DNA of 64,000 bases, taken from Candidatus Zixiibacteriota bacterium. Lineage in GTDB: Bacteria > Zixibacteria > MSB-5A5 > GN15 > JAAZOE01. The position numbers were made by a program, and so were the translations under genes. Under the pieces are notes generated by a model. The model did not search any database, was not told the DNA's origin, and saw nothing but the letters and a program-made list of their open reading frames with translations. The stretch is taken from positions 1-64,000 of the forward strand of contig DAOUTW010000009.1 in assembly GCA_030668485.1 (NCBI GenBank). Reading direction: 5' to 3'. Shown here in pieces: positions 53,869 through 63,699 of the stretch. Position 1 is the stretch's first letter, and every line of letters begins with the position of its first letter.

Positions 53869-54927
53869 ATGAAAATAATGATCCGGACAGACTCGTCTTC
53901 GGTTATCGGTAGCGGTCACATGATGCGCAATCTGACTCTGGCCGCCGCGCTGCAGCAATCGGGGGCAAAGGTCATATTTGTCAGCCGCGATTTACCGGGC
54001 AACCTGTGTGATGAGGCGGAAAAGCATTTCCAGATCCACCGTATCAAGCATGGCGACGATGGCCCCAGTGGAGAAGATTTCCGCAGTACGATTGAAATCC
54101 TCCGGGCCGAGGCGCCGGTAGATTGGCTCATCGTCGATCATTATTCGCTCGACAAAACCTGGGAAAGCGGCATACGAAAGGAAGTCGGACATATCATGGT
54201 CATTGACGATCTGGCCAATCGCCCGCATGACTGCAATCTATTGCTGGATCAGAACCTGTATGCCGACTCCAAAAGTCGGTATAACGGTCTTGTCCCCGAT
54301 CATTGTAAAAAACTACTCGGTCCCCAATATGCGCTGCTTCGCACCGAGTTCGCAACGGCTTGCAATAACCTTCGCCATCGTGACGGATCGATAAAAAGGA
54401 TAATGATATCGATGGGGGGCGCCGATCCACACAATGTCACGGCTATGGTTTTGGAGGGGGTAAAATTGTGGAACCGTCACGATTTATTTGTCGACGTGGT
54501 GGTTGGAGCCGCTAACCCGCATATCGAAACAATCAGGGACTTATGTCTTAAGCTGCCGGTCTGCGATCTCCATCATCCAGCCAACAATATGGCGGCATTG
54601 ATGACAGAGGCCGATTTATGTATCGGCGCCGCCGGATCGACCACATGGGAACGGTGTTGTTTGGGGCTTCCGACATTGTTCATAGCATCAGGCGATAACG
54701 AAATCGAAATCGCGGGATCGGCTGACAAGGCCGGTATTGGGAAGTACCAGGGGCGATACGATGAGGTTGACCCCGAAATGATCGCCGACGAATTGTCAAA
54801 GCTTGTCGCACAACCGAATCTGATAATTGAATGGAGTAACAATGCCGCCTCGTTAGTTGATGGTTGCGGGGCTGAACGTGTTTGCCGTGCGGTGATGGAA
54901 CGACGCCGGGAGGAGGTTGGCTCATGA
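53869..54927 (+). CDS. pseG: UDP-2,4-diacetamido-altrose hydrolase, PseG
   Basis: Removes UDP from the activated altrose before condensation with PEP. 352 aa with the PseG opening MKIMIRTDSSSVIGSGHMMR and the glycosyltransferase-like GAAGSTTWERCCLGLPTLF. It overlaps the next gene by 4 bases (ATGA), so the two are coupled. If the next protein formylates the amino group, the natural substrate of this enzyme would be the N-formyl compound. Confidence 0.94.
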   Translation: MKIMIRTDSSSVIGSGHMMRNLTLAAALQQSGAKVIFVSRDLPGNLCDEAEKHFQIHRIKHGDDGPSGEDFRSTIEILRAEAPVDWLIVDHYSLDKTWESGIRKEVGHIMVIDDLANRPHDCNLLLDQNLYADSKSRYNGLVPDHCKKLLGPQYALLRTEFATACNNLRHRDGSIKRIMISMGGADPHNVTAMVLEGVKLWNRHDLFVDVVVGAANPHIETIRDLCLKLPVCDLHHPANNMAALMTEADLCIGAAGSTTWERCCLGLPTLFIASGDNEIEIAGSADKAGIGKYQGRYDEVDPEMIADELSKLVAQPNLIIEWSNNAASLVDGCGAERVCRAVMERRREEVGS

Positions 54928-56582
54928 ATATACTGATCCTGGGGCCAGAACGATCGGCGATCAAATCGTTCATATCCTCGATCGGCGATACTGTCCGGTT
55001 TACCGAAGACAAGCTCACCGCCAATAGTAAGCAGGTTGAGTGGTCCGATTTTTTAATCAGTTACGGATACCGGTATATTGTCAAAACCGACGTCCTCGAC
55101 CTCTTCCCCCAAAAAGCGATAAACCTTCATATATCATACCTGCCGTGGAACCGGGGTGCCGATCCGAACCTGTGGAGTTTTCTTGATGATACCCCCAAAG
55201 GGGTTACCATTCATTATCTCGAAAAAGGACTTGACACAGGCGCTATTCTGGCCCAAAAAGAGATCGTACACCATCCCGATGACACTCTGCGAACCAGCTA
55301 TGAACGACTGGCCGAAATTATCGAATTGCTTTTTATACAGGTTTGGCCCGATATCCGCGCCGGGCGGCAGAAAGCAATACCTCAGCCTCAGGGCGGAACC
55401 TCACACCGTCTGCGGGATAGCAAGGCATATGAGCAGTTGTTGACTCAGGCATGGGACACACCGGTTGCCGATCTGATCGGAATAGCGAAGACCACCAAAG
55501 CCGGGAGAGCAGTCATTAAGAAAAATGAAATTAAAGTCGGCGACCGCATCATTGGGCGCGATCATCCTCCCTTTATCATCGCCGAAATGTCTGGCAATCA
55601 TAATCAATCGCTGGATAGAGCTCTGGAGATTGTCGAGGCGGCTGCCCGGGCCGGGGCGCATGCCCTCAAGATTCAGACCTATACCGCGGAAACGATGACG
55701 CTCGATATGGAAGGGAACGGTTTCTCGATTGACGATCCCGACAGCCTGTGGAACGGCACTACTTTGTATAAATTGTATCAACAGGCATATACGCCGTGGG
55801 AATGGCATCAACCGATTTTCGACCGCTGCCGTGAATTGGGGATCATCGGTTTCTCGACGCCATTCGATGATACCGCCGTCGATTTTCTGGAATCACTAAA
55901 AACACCGGCATACAAAATCGCATCATTTGAAAATACCGACTTGCCGCTGATTCGCAGAGTCGCCGCTACCGGCAAACCGATGATTATATCGACCGGAATG
56001 GCCACACAGGCGGAACTCGATGAAACAGTTCGAACCGTGCGGGAAGCCGGGTGTCATGATCTGGTGTTGCTCAAATGCACCAGCAGTTACCCGGCAACAC
56101 CGGAGGAAAGTCATCTTCGTACTCTCCCCCACATGCGCGATCATTTTAATGTCGAGGTGGGGCTGTCCGATCATACACTCGGCATCGGCGCCGCCCTCGC
56201 CGGGATCTCTCTTGGTGCGACAGTAATCGAAAAACATTTCACCCTTTGCCGCGCAGATGGCGGAGTCGATTCCGCCTTTTCGCTCGAACCTGATGAGATG
56301 AAATCTCTGGTCGAAGAGAGCCTGCGCGGCTGGCAGGCACTGGGCGAAATCCGGTACGGGCAAACCAAAGGCGAGAAAAAATCGCTTCAGTTCAGGCGGA
56401 GTCTTTATGTAACCAGGGATATGGATGCAGGCGAGGAGTTTTCGAAAGATAATTTCCGCGCCATCCGGCCCGGTTTCGGGCTATCGCCCAAATATTATGA
56501 GACTTTCCTTGGAAAACGGGCAGGCAAAAACATTAAAAAGGGGACACCACTGAGTTGGGATCTGCTTTCTGATAAAGGCTGA
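54924..56582 (+). CDS. pseI: Fusion: N-terminal formyltransferase domain plus pseudaminic acid synthase (PseI)
   Basis: A 552-aa fusion. Residues 1-165 form a methionyl-tRNA-formyltransferase-like domain: Asn67 and His69 in AINLHISYLPWNRG and Asp104 in EKGLDTGAI give the N-H-D triad with family spacing. Residues about 175-480 are a NeuB/PseI synthase barrel (FIIAEMSGNHNQSLDRAL, KIQTYTAETM, GLSDHTLGIGAALAGISLGATVIEKHFTL). An SAF antifreeze-like domain ends the protein. The synthase condenses the freed 6-deoxy-altrose with PEP to give pseudaminic acid. The formyltransferase half occupies the place of pseH. Starts overlapping pseG (ATGA). Confidence 0.9.
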   Translation: MNILILGPERSAIKSFISSIGDTVRFTEDKLTANSKQVEWSDFLISYGYRYIVKTDVLDLFPQKAINLHISYLPWNRGADPNLWSFLDDTPKGVTIHYLEKGLDTGAILAQKEIVHHPDDTLRTSYERLAEIIELLFIQVWPDIRAGRQKAIPQPQGGTSHRLRDSKAYEQLLTQAWDTPVADLIGIAKTTKAGRAVIKKNEIKVGDRIIGRDHPPFIIAEMSGNHNQSLDRALEIVEAAARAGAHALKIQTYTAETMTLDMEGNGFSIDDPDSLWNGTTLYKLYQQAYTPWEWHQPIFDRCRELGIIGFSTPFDDTAVDFLESLKTPAYKIASFENTDLPLIRRVAATGKPMIISTGMATQAELDETVRTVREAGCHDLVLLKCTSSYPATPEESHLRTLPHMRDHFNVEVGLSDHTLGIGAALAGISLGATVIEKHFTLCRADGGVDSAFSLEPDEMKSLVEESLRGWQALGEIRYGQTKGEKKSLQFRRSLYVTRDMDAGEEFSKDNFRAIRPGFGLSPKYYETFLGKRAGKNIKKGTPLSWDLLSDKG

Positions 56583-56602
56583 GGCAGGCTCCGGGAATCC
56601 CG

Positions 56603-58486
56603 ATGATTTTATTCAGCGGCAAAGACGGATCACAATCGGGCGCAGGCTACAAAAAATGCGCCTGGGGCGAAGATATCTCCCTTTACTATTCGACCGGTGA
56701 AACCGAATACGTTTTTGAGGATGATAAGTTCGTCATCCTGGTCGATACCGTCATCGATAAATCAAAGCTCGGAGTTTTTCTCGAACAGGTCAGGCAGTTG
56801 GTGCTTGACTATGAGTGCTGTCGGATTTCATCGGACCTGTTTGCCGGGGCTTATTTCTATATAATCATTGACAAGCTGAGTAAGAAATTGACAATTGCCC
56901 GGGATCGATCCGGGATAAAAACCGGCTACTTATGTTCCACGGAAAATTCTTTCTGCATCGGCAACCTTGTTCATGCGGTCGCCGATCATTGCCGGGTATC
57001 GTCTTTTAATGAAGATGCGATCTACCAGTTATTGTATCTGGATTATATCATGGATGGTTACACCATTTATGAAGAAGTTGATGAAATCAGGATTGGGCAG
57101 ACGATATATTTCGACGGCGAGTTGCAAGTATCTTCCAGCGAGGATAGCGATTTCAAGTTCAGCCTCGAAGATAATAACCTTTCATTCGAGGACAATGTCG
57201 CCAAATTGCGAGAAAGTATCATGCTCGCGCATAAGAAACAGGTGTCCGGAGACAATGTTATTATGTTGTCAGGGGGGATTGATTCGGCAATCATTGCCGT
57301 GGCGCTCAGGGATACACAGGCCGGCGGATCGGTTAGGGCCGTATCTTATCGGGTCAAGGGAACGGATCAGGATGAGACGCCTTATGCGAAAGAGATCGCA
57401 GATCATCTGAATATAGATCATCTAATCATCGAGGTGGACCCGCTCGATGATGGCCGACTTCGAGAGTTTGAAAATACAATTTTATCCATGAATAATCCAT
57501 ATCTTGGGGTATGGATTTATGGTCAGTTCGATAATCCGACACCGATGAAAACTTATTTTGCCGGCCAGGATACGCGGCTGCATACTCCGGACCTGAACCT
57601 GATCGACCGCTTTACCTTCGCCTTGTTCCGACTGCGCCGCTTTGGGGTGATGAAAAAAGTGCTTGCCATCATTCACGCGATATTGTTACCGGCGAGATTG
57701 CTTCATATCGAGAGGTTGCCTTCACGGTATCTTCGGGGTTTTTCCCGGCTTTTGAACTGTTTCGATATCGAGACATATGTAGAAAAATGTTTCTTCAAAC
57801 TCGACCTGAGTAGTATTGTCGCTGAGGGGATATCCCCGGATAAATTTGAGACCGTAAGAGAGTTTTTCCGCATCGATTATGATAAAATCAGGAATGTCCG
57901 GCAGTTGTATAATGAGATTGTCAGGCGAAAATGGCGAGAGCAGTATACCGATGATATCAGGTACCTTCAGGACATGACCCGGTTGAATAATACTTTTCTG
58001 GCGCTGCCGTTTTATGATCTCGATCATGCGGTTTATTCATCATCGATACCATTTAAGCAGGCTGCCCGTTTTATGGTGGGACGCAAACGGTTTTCTAATA
58101 AGCGGGTTCTGATAAGAAAATATATGCTCCGTTCAGCCTTCAAAGACCGGCTGACCGAGAGGGCATTCTATCGGCAAAAGGCGGTCTCGAATACTTTTCA
58201 CCTGCTGTTCAACGGCGCCCTGGGAAGTAAAATCAGAGAGACCATCACCGGGGATTTGGGCAACCAGTATTCATTCATCAAGGATTATCGGCTGGAGAAG
58301 TTTATCAGCCGATTTCTCGGGAACGATAATTGGAGGATGGATGACGACAAGTACCTGTTGAAAATATATCATGTGGCGGCTTTGTGCATTTATTACAAAA
58401 AGATCATCGGGGACAACGGGCAACCTTCCGGTGACGAGGAAAAGAGTGTCGGGGAAAAAGGGGTTGATTCATGCCGGCCAGACTGA
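56603..58486 (+). CDS. Asparagine-synthase-like amidotransferase without glutaminase Cys
   Basis: A 627-aa protein with the AsnB architecture: an N-terminal Ntn-like domain and a C-terminal ATP-pyrophosphatase domain with the P-loop SGGIDS at residues 223-228. The glutaminase nucleophile, Cys2 in AsnB, is replaced by Ile (MILFSG), so glutamine cannot be hydrolysed by the usual route. Position suggests a role in modifying the nonulosonate or another sugar of the polymer (amidation or similar). Ammonia as nitrogen donor, or an inactive N-domain used for binding, are alternatives. Confidence 0.8.
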   Translation: MILFSGKDGSQSGAGYKKCAWGEDISLYYSTGETEYVFEDDKFVILVDTVIDKSKLGVFLEQVRQLVLDYECCRISSDLFAGAYFYIIIDKLSKKLTIARDRSGIKTGYLCSTENSFCIGNLVHAVADHCRVSSFNEDAIYQLLYLDYIMDGYTIYEEVDEIRIGQTIYFDGELQVSSSEDSDFKFSLEDNNLSFEDNVAKLRESIMLAHKKQVSGDNVIMLSGGIDSAIIAVALRDTQAGGSVRAVSYRVKGTDQDETPYAKEIADHLNIDHLIIEVDPLDDGRLREFENTILSMNNPYLGVWIYGQFDNPTPMKTYFAGQDTRLHTPDLNLIDRFTFALFRLRRFGVMKKVLAIIHAILLPARLLHIERLPSRYLRGFSRLLNCFDIETYVEKCFFKLDLSSIVAEGISPDKFETVREFFRIDYDKIRNVRQLYNEIVRRKWREQYTDDIRYLQDMTRLNNTFLALPFYDLDHAVYSSSIPFKQAARFMVGRKRFSNKRVLIRKYMLRSAFKDRLTERAFYRQKAVSNTFHLLFNGALGSKIRETITGDLGNQYSFIKDYRLEKFISRFLGNDNWRMDDDKYLLKIYHVAALCIYYKKIIGDNGQPSGDEEKSVGEKGVDSCRPD

Positions 58487-59763
58487 CATTTATAAATCAG
58501 GCTAAACGGCAAGTGCGTAAAATGCTCCCGAAAAAGGTTATGCGCCGAGTCTATCGGAAGCAGGCATTGGATTATATAGCCGGCCTTCGACCCGACTATG
58601 ATCCGGAAAAAAAGACCATTATTGCCATTAATCATTTGTTCGATCAGGACCTGCGGGCGCTGGAGTTAGCGAACAGACAGTACAATTTCATCATCCTGGA
58701 TTTCGCCTCGCTTTTCAAGGGAGGCAAAGTTTATTTCTCGCGAGCGGTCAGGGATATCCGTGCCGCATATGACAGCGAGCCACTTGAAAACCGGATGCTT
58801 TTCCGTGATGAATGCCGCTTGATTTTTGATCATCTGGCGGCCCGTTTTGACCCGAAGCTGATTGTGACGGCAAATGATAACTTCTCATTTATTCGCGAGT
58901 TTATTCATGTCGCCAGGAAGCAGGGTGTCCCCACCCTTATTCTCGATAAGGAAGGGACCATTTCACCTCACTCGTTCGAAGCGGAAGCCAAACGGGCCCG
59001 TGAGTTCACGCCCTTTATCTCCGATCATGTTTTTGTTTGGAGCGAACGGCAGAAGGAATACTGGCGGAATCGGGAGGTGGCGCAGGATCGGATAACCGTT
59101 ATCGGGCAGCCGCGTTCGGATCTGTTTTTTGCGACTATGGAAGATAAGGTGGCCGACCTGTTCGAATCGCGAAAGCCATTGATCACCATGTTTTCCTATT
59201 TTGACACCGCCTATATACCGGAGGAGGCCGTCCTGCAGGATGTGTCCTGGAAAGAGATGAGAGCGGAGACGCATGATCACTTCGGACAATTGGCTAAGTC
59301 TCATCCCGATTACAATTTCGTAATTAAATGTCATCCACAACAGCTCGATATTGATCTCCTGAGGAAAAAGTATCGAGTTCCGAACCTGAGGGTTATTGGC
59401 GGAGCTGAAGTTGCCAATGAGTTGATCCAACGATCGGAATTGATCATCGCATTTCAGACGACAGCGGTGATCGAGGCGATGTTTATGGATAAGCGGGTAA
59501 TTTACACTTCATGGGACAAAAACTATAACGATCTAGCCGGTGATCTTATCCCCTTTCATGATGCGCCGGGGATAGTCATTGCCGATTCATTCGATCGATT
59601 TCGGGAAGTATGTAACCGCTTTTTCTCCGGTGATGAAAAGGCCTTCCTGTTTTCACAGGAAGAGAAGACCGCATGTGCCCGGTTTGTCGATCGCTATTTG
59701 TATAAACCGGACGGTCATGTCTGCGAGCGATTTTTCGAAGAGGTCGGCAGGTTCCTCGCATGA
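58471..59763 (+). CDS. GT-B-like protein, probable sugar transferase
   Basis: A 430-aa protein not firmly assigned. The second half resembles the nucleotide-sugar half of GT-B and CDP-glycerol glycerophosphotransferase-type enzymes: VIGQPRSDLFF, VIKCHPQQLD and LIIAFQTTAVIEAMFMDKRVIY. It overlaps the previous gene by 16 bases and the flippase by 4 (ATGA), so it belongs to the same operon. A role as the nonulosonate transferase is possible. Confidence 0.65.
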   Translation: MPARLTFINQAKRQVRKMLPKKVMRRVYRKQALDYIAGLRPDYDPEKKTIIAINHLFDQDLRALELANRQYNFIILDFASLFKGGKVYFSRAVRDIRAAYDSEPLENRMLFRDECRLIFDHLAARFDPKLIVTANDNFSFIREFIHVARKQGVPTLILDKEGTISPHSFEAEAKRAREFTPFISDHVFVWSERQKEYWRNREVAQDRITVIGQPRSDLFFATMEDKVADLFESRKPLITMFSYFDTAYIPEEAVLQDVSWKEMRAETHDHFGQLAKSHPDYNFVIKCHPQQLDIDLLRKKYRVPNLRVIGGAEVANELIQRSELIIAFQTTAVIEAMFMDKRVIYTSWDKNYNDLAGDLIPFHDAPGIVIADSFDRFREVCNRFFSGDEKAFLFSQEEKTACARFVDRYLYKPDGHVCERFFEEVGRFLA

Positions 59764-61292
59764 AGCGGCTGTTTAACAATACCCTGGCCACCCTCGGCGA
59801 CTATTTCATCCTGGCCGTGCTCAATCTTCTGGCCACTCCCATTCTGATCAATAATTTTGGTGTCGAGGGATACGGCGCCTTCGTGTTTTTGAGCATTTTC
59901 AGCATCTATGGCGCTCTGTCGATTTTCGATCTCGGCATGGAGGGATCATTGATGAACTTTGTCCCTCGCATGCTGGACAACGGCGACGATAAACAGCTTC
60001 AGGATACTTTAACCATATCGTTGATTTATTATGCCGCTCTCGGCATTCTGCTGGGGATCGCTCTTTATTTCTCAGCCGGATTTATAGCCTCGCGTCTCCT
60101 CGACGACTCCGTCGTCTTGGGCCGGGATAAGGTGATGGCGTCAATTTCGATTATTTCCGGTATTATCGCCGTTCAGTTCCTGACGATTCCGTTCACCGCC
60201 ATCCTTCAGGGGATGCGGCGATTTGTCTGCACTAAAGGACTCAGCATCGTCATGAACATTCTTCGCTATATCCTGATCGTCATCGCGGCGCTACAGTTTC
60301 ACCGGATCGATATCGCTTTTTTAATCATCCTTGGTTTGACGGTAGTCCGGCTGAGTGTCTTGATTGTCATCTTTCTGTTTCGGCTGCCCCAATTTTGCGC
60401 GATGCGGGTGCGTGTAAATATTCCGCTTTTGCGCACTCTTTTCAATTACAGTTCGCTTCTGTTTATCAGCCGGATAATCGGGTTGATTTATAATCAGATC
60501 GACAAGTTATTGATCTGGCTATATCTGGCTGTCGCCAGCATGACTGTCTATGATGTCATTGCCCGACCGGCTATGCTCCTGCGGCTGATTTTGGGGGTGA
60601 TCAACTCGGCGGTGATACCTGAAATCGCCGGCTTGCATGAAAAAAACGATGTCGCCGGAATCAGGGATCTTTATATTCGGCTGGTCCGATTTGCCTATAT
60701 TTTGCTCCTGCCGATTCTGGCGGTTCTTTTCGTTTATATCGGCGATATGCTGCGGTTGTGGGTCGGGGATACGTTTGTTCCGCATGCCTACCTGGCAATG
60801 ATCCTCCTGGCGGTTTATTTAATCCTGCCGATACCATCGATTGCCTCGACGGTGGTTGTCGGGTTGGAAAAGGTAAAGCAGACGATCTGGATACCGATAA
60901 CCGCGACACTCATCAATCTGATTTTGAGCATTACACTTTTGCATTTTATCGGAATAGCGGGGCTACTGATCGCCACCCTTTGCGCCCAAACATTTGCCAT
61001 GCCTTTTTACCTGAACCGGATGATGCGTTTTTTGGATTTCACAATCGGCGACATCGCGCCACCGCTGATTCGCACCGCATCGCTTGCCGCGGTAGCTTTC
61101 GGCGTTAATTTGTTCGCCCGGCAGATGCTGTCGGGTAATATCCCGGCCGCCATCGCTATTGCGGCGGTGACATTCGGGTTGAATTATTTTATCAGCTATA
61201 AATACCTCCTGTCCCCTGACGAAAGGTCTTTCCTGCTGGAAAGGATTTCTAAAATCAGATCCCGTCTGACTCCCGATGCTTTCAATCGATGA
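59760..61292 (+). CDS. Wzx-type polysaccharide flippase
   Basis: A 510-aa protein with about 12-14 predicted transmembrane helices of the MATE/polysaccharide-synthesis superfamily (begins LGDYFILAVLNLLATPILINNFGVEGYGAF). It moves lipid-linked repeat units across the inner membrane. Translationally coupled to the preceding transferase. Confidence 0.93.
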   Translation: MKRLFNNTLATLGDYFILAVLNLLATPILINNFGVEGYGAFVFLSIFSIYGALSIFDLGMEGSLMNFVPRMLDNGDDKQLQDTLTISLIYYAALGILLGIALYFSAGFIASRLLDDSVVLGRDKVMASISIISGIIAVQFLTIPFTAILQGMRRFVCTKGLSIVMNILRYILIVIAALQFHRIDIAFLIILGLTVVRLSVLIVIFLFRLPQFCAMRVRVNIPLLRTLFNYSSLLFISRIIGLIYNQIDKLLIWLYLAVASMTVYDVIARPAMLLRLILGVINSAVIPEIAGLHEKNDVAGIRDLYIRLVRFAYILLLPILAVLFVYIGDMLRLWVGDTFVPHAYLAMILLAVYLILPIPSIASTVVVGLEKVKQTIWIPITATLINLILSITLLHFIGIAGLLIATLCAQTFAMPFYLNRMMRFLDFTIGDIAPPLIRTASLAAVAFGVNLFARQMLSGNIPAAIAIAAVTFGLNYFISYKYLLSPDERSFLLERISKIRSRLTPDAFNR

Positions 61293-61415
61293 GAGTTATA
61301 TCGCCTGCTTTTATGGTTGAAATAGGCATTCACATGATATAGTATTTCAGGGTAGAGCCGGTTTATTTTGAAAGGAACCGGAGGTTGCATATCCGGGGAG
61401 AAAGTGTGCGGTTTG

Positions 61416-62138
61416 ATGATTAAACGGCTGATATTGATACTGGCGGCGATTACGCCTTTTAACCGGCTAAGGATATTTCTGTATCGAATGCTCCCGGGAT
61501 ATCTGATTTCTTATGATTCACGGATCGGTTGCTTCAACTATCTCGATGTCATCGTATGCGAAATCGACCGTGGCCATATCGGGCATTTGAATCTTATCCG
61601 TTGCCGGAAACTCCGAATGGCTCCGGGGAGCCGCCTGGTCAAACAAAATCATATCAAAAATCCCAATCAGGTGGTGATCGGCGAAAACAGTATTATCGGC
61701 ACCCGGAATCGCTTTGTCGGCACCCGTGAGGGCCTTACTCCGTTCAAGGAACACGAAAATATAACGGTCGGTCACGATACGGTTATCACCGTCGGGCATC
61801 TTTTCGACTTGTCCGATACAATTACTATCGGAAATAATGTCACCTTCGGCGGCCGGGGAACCGAGGTCTGGACACATGGCTTCGATATCAAACATGTCAA
61901 AGTTCAGGCGCCGGTGAAGATTTCCAGTGATGTCTATGTCGGGTCAGGTTGTATTTTTATCCAGGGACTTGAAATATCCGCTGGTGTTTCAATCGGCGCC
62001 GGTACGGTTGTCGGCAAATCGATTACCGAACCCGGTTTCTACGTATCATCACATTTGCAGCGTAAATGCGATTCAGCCGATTATTCGAAAAGCGACAAAG
62101 TTATTACACATAAAAACGCACGGTTTATACGAAAATAA
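61416..62138 (+). CDS. Left-handed beta-helix (hexapeptide) acyltransferase
   Basis: A 240-aa protein. Hydrophobic start (MIKRLILILAAITPFNRLRIFLYR), then isoleucine-patch repeats (VVIGENSIIGTRNRFVG, ITVGHDTVITVGHLFD, ITIGNNVTFGG, VKISSDVYVGSGC, ISAGVSIGAGTVVGK). The His in TEVWTHGF is the probable catalytic base. It likely O-acetylates a sugar of the polymer. The start is uncertain: GTG 61404 lies nearer to GGGGAG. Confidence 0.8.
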   Translation: MIKRLILILAAITPFNRLRIFLYRMLPGYLISYDSRIGCFNYLDVIVCEIDRGHIGHLNLIRCRKLRMAPGSRLVKQNHIKNPNQVVIGENSIIGTRNRFVGTREGLTPFKEHENITVGHDTVITVGHLFDLSDTITIGNNVTFGGRGTEVWTHGFDIKHVKVQAPVKISSDVYVGSGCIFIQGLEISAGVSIGAGTVVGKSITEPGFYVSSHLQRKCDSADYSKSDKVITHKNARFIRK

Positions 62139-62221
62139 AATCGACCCTTCCTTGGCTGATGTAACGGTCTTTCCGAGATTTTATACTTGTCTTGAGAGTT
62201 ATAATCCTTATCTTTTGATGC

Positions 62222-62242
62222 GACCGGGAGCGGTCTTTTTTT
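62222..62242 (+). terminator. Rho-independent terminator
   Basis: GACCG, GGAG loop, CGGTC, then seven T. The stem is short (5 bp). It follows the acyltransferase gene and may separate the operon from the next gene. Confidence 0.7.
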
Positions 62243-62280
62243 GAGGGAAAAAAACGAGGGGCTGATGCCAGGATGGCGAC

Positions 62281-63699
62281 GTGAACCGGCAACTATCGCA
62301 TAAGAATATCGTCTTTGTCTCACTATTCGGTCTAACCGAACTTTATTGGGAAATCGCACAGCAATTGCAGGCCGAAAATATTCGGATATTCTGGATTACC
62401 ACCAATGAATTCTGGACCCGGTTTCTGGTCGTTAATGGCGTTTCGCGCGATAATATCTTGCAGTTGATTTATGATCCGTCCGATTTTCTGGATGAGGCGG
62501 CAAGTGCCGTTCTGAGAAAAGAAATTACCCGATGCGAGTCGACGTCCGATCTGTCGATCAACCAGGTGTTGTTGATGGATCGCTTTTTGGGCGAGAAACC
62601 GCGGGCCGATATCAACGAATACATCTATATATATTACAGCGAGATCAAACGGTTCTTGCAGGAAAAAAAGGTCAGCCGTGTTTTTGCCGAGCCGACCAAC
62701 GCCAATGATCTGATCACCTACATGATCTGCCGGGAACTCGGTATCAGTTACATCTCGCCTCGTGATATGCGCTATCCGCCTAAACGACTGGTCTTTTTTG
62801 ACGGGTACCAACAGGAAGAGATCTTACATCGCCCCGATAAGCCGGACGGGATCGACGGCTCGGAACTGATTGAGAAATTCGCCCAAAAGAAACCGACCCC
62901 TTACTATTTCGACAAACTCAACCGGATGAAAATTGTCTATCCCGGCAAGATCGCTCGTTCGGCAATCAAACGGATGAAATTGAAGCGGCTGGTCACCGGA
63001 CGAAGCCTGACTCATTATGACGCTTGGGGGCGTATCAAGCTGACAACCGGACGAACTCGAAATTCTTTTTATATGAGGCATCTGTGCAGATACAGCCGGT
63101 TCGATTCCCTGCAAGGACGGCTGGCCTTTTTCGGCCTGCATGTTCAGCCGGAAAACTCAATTGACGTCCTCGGATCATATGTTAGTGATCAGTTGAAACT
63201 AATCAAGGATATCCGTCGAGCCTTGCCGTTCGATGTTACTCTGGTAATCAAGGAACATCCCAATTGCCTGGGGATGAGAAATCCGAAATTCTTTCGCGAA
63301 TTAAGGAAAATCCCGAATGTGAAGCTGGTCCGTCACGATATTTCGACTTTCGAACTTTATCGTAAGGTCAGCCTGGTTTTGACGGTATCGGGAACCGTTG
63401 CTTATGAAGCGGGATTGCTGGGTATTCCCGCTGTAACTTTCAGCCCGATGTATTTCGGAGGGTTGAGTTCGGTACAATATTGCGCCGATCTTGCCGGATT
63501 GAAGGACTTGGCCAGCCGATTGCTGGACGGATTCGAACGCGATGTCGAGGCCGATAGCGCCTTCATGACTTCGCTGGCGGCCAAATCGTATGACGCCTAT
63601 TGGGCCGACCCGTATTTTGACGATACCGTTCTAGAGTCTGATAATATTGATAAATTGTCGCAGGCCTTTAAGATATTGTTGAGCCATGATATTTGTTAA
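62281..63699 (+). CDS. Capsule-polysaccharide-synthesis-like protein
   Basis: A 472-aa protein without a signal peptide. Its C-terminal part shows the conserved features of Capsule_synth-type proteins: VTLVIKEHPNCLGMRN and VSGTVAYEAGLLGIPAVTFSP, suggesting a sugar-transferase fold. No close match recognised. It begins with GTG and its end overlaps the next gene by 14 bases, so they are coupled. Confidence 0.7.
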   Translation: MNRQLSHKNIVFVSLFGLTELYWEIAQQLQAENIRIFWITTNEFWTRFLVVNGVSRDNILQLIYDPSDFLDEAASAVLRKEITRCESTSDLSINQVLLMDRFLGEKPRADINEYIYIYYSEIKRFLQEKKVSRVFAEPTNANDLITYMICRELGISYISPRDMRYPPKRLVFFDGYQQEEILHRPDKPDGIDGSELIEKFAQKKPTPYYFDKLNRMKIVYPGKIARSAIKRMKLKRLVTGRSLTHYDAWGRIKLTTGRTRNSFYMRHLCRYSRFDSLQGRLAFFGLHVQPENSIDVLGSYVSDQLKLIKDIRRALPFDVTLVIKEHPNCLGMRNPKFFRELRKIPNVKLVRHDISTFELYRKVSLVLTVSGTVAYEAGLLGIPAVTFSPMYFGGLSSVQYCADLAGLKDLASRLLDGFERDVEADSAFMTSLAAKSYDAYWADPYFDDTVLESDNIDKLSQAFKILLSHDIC

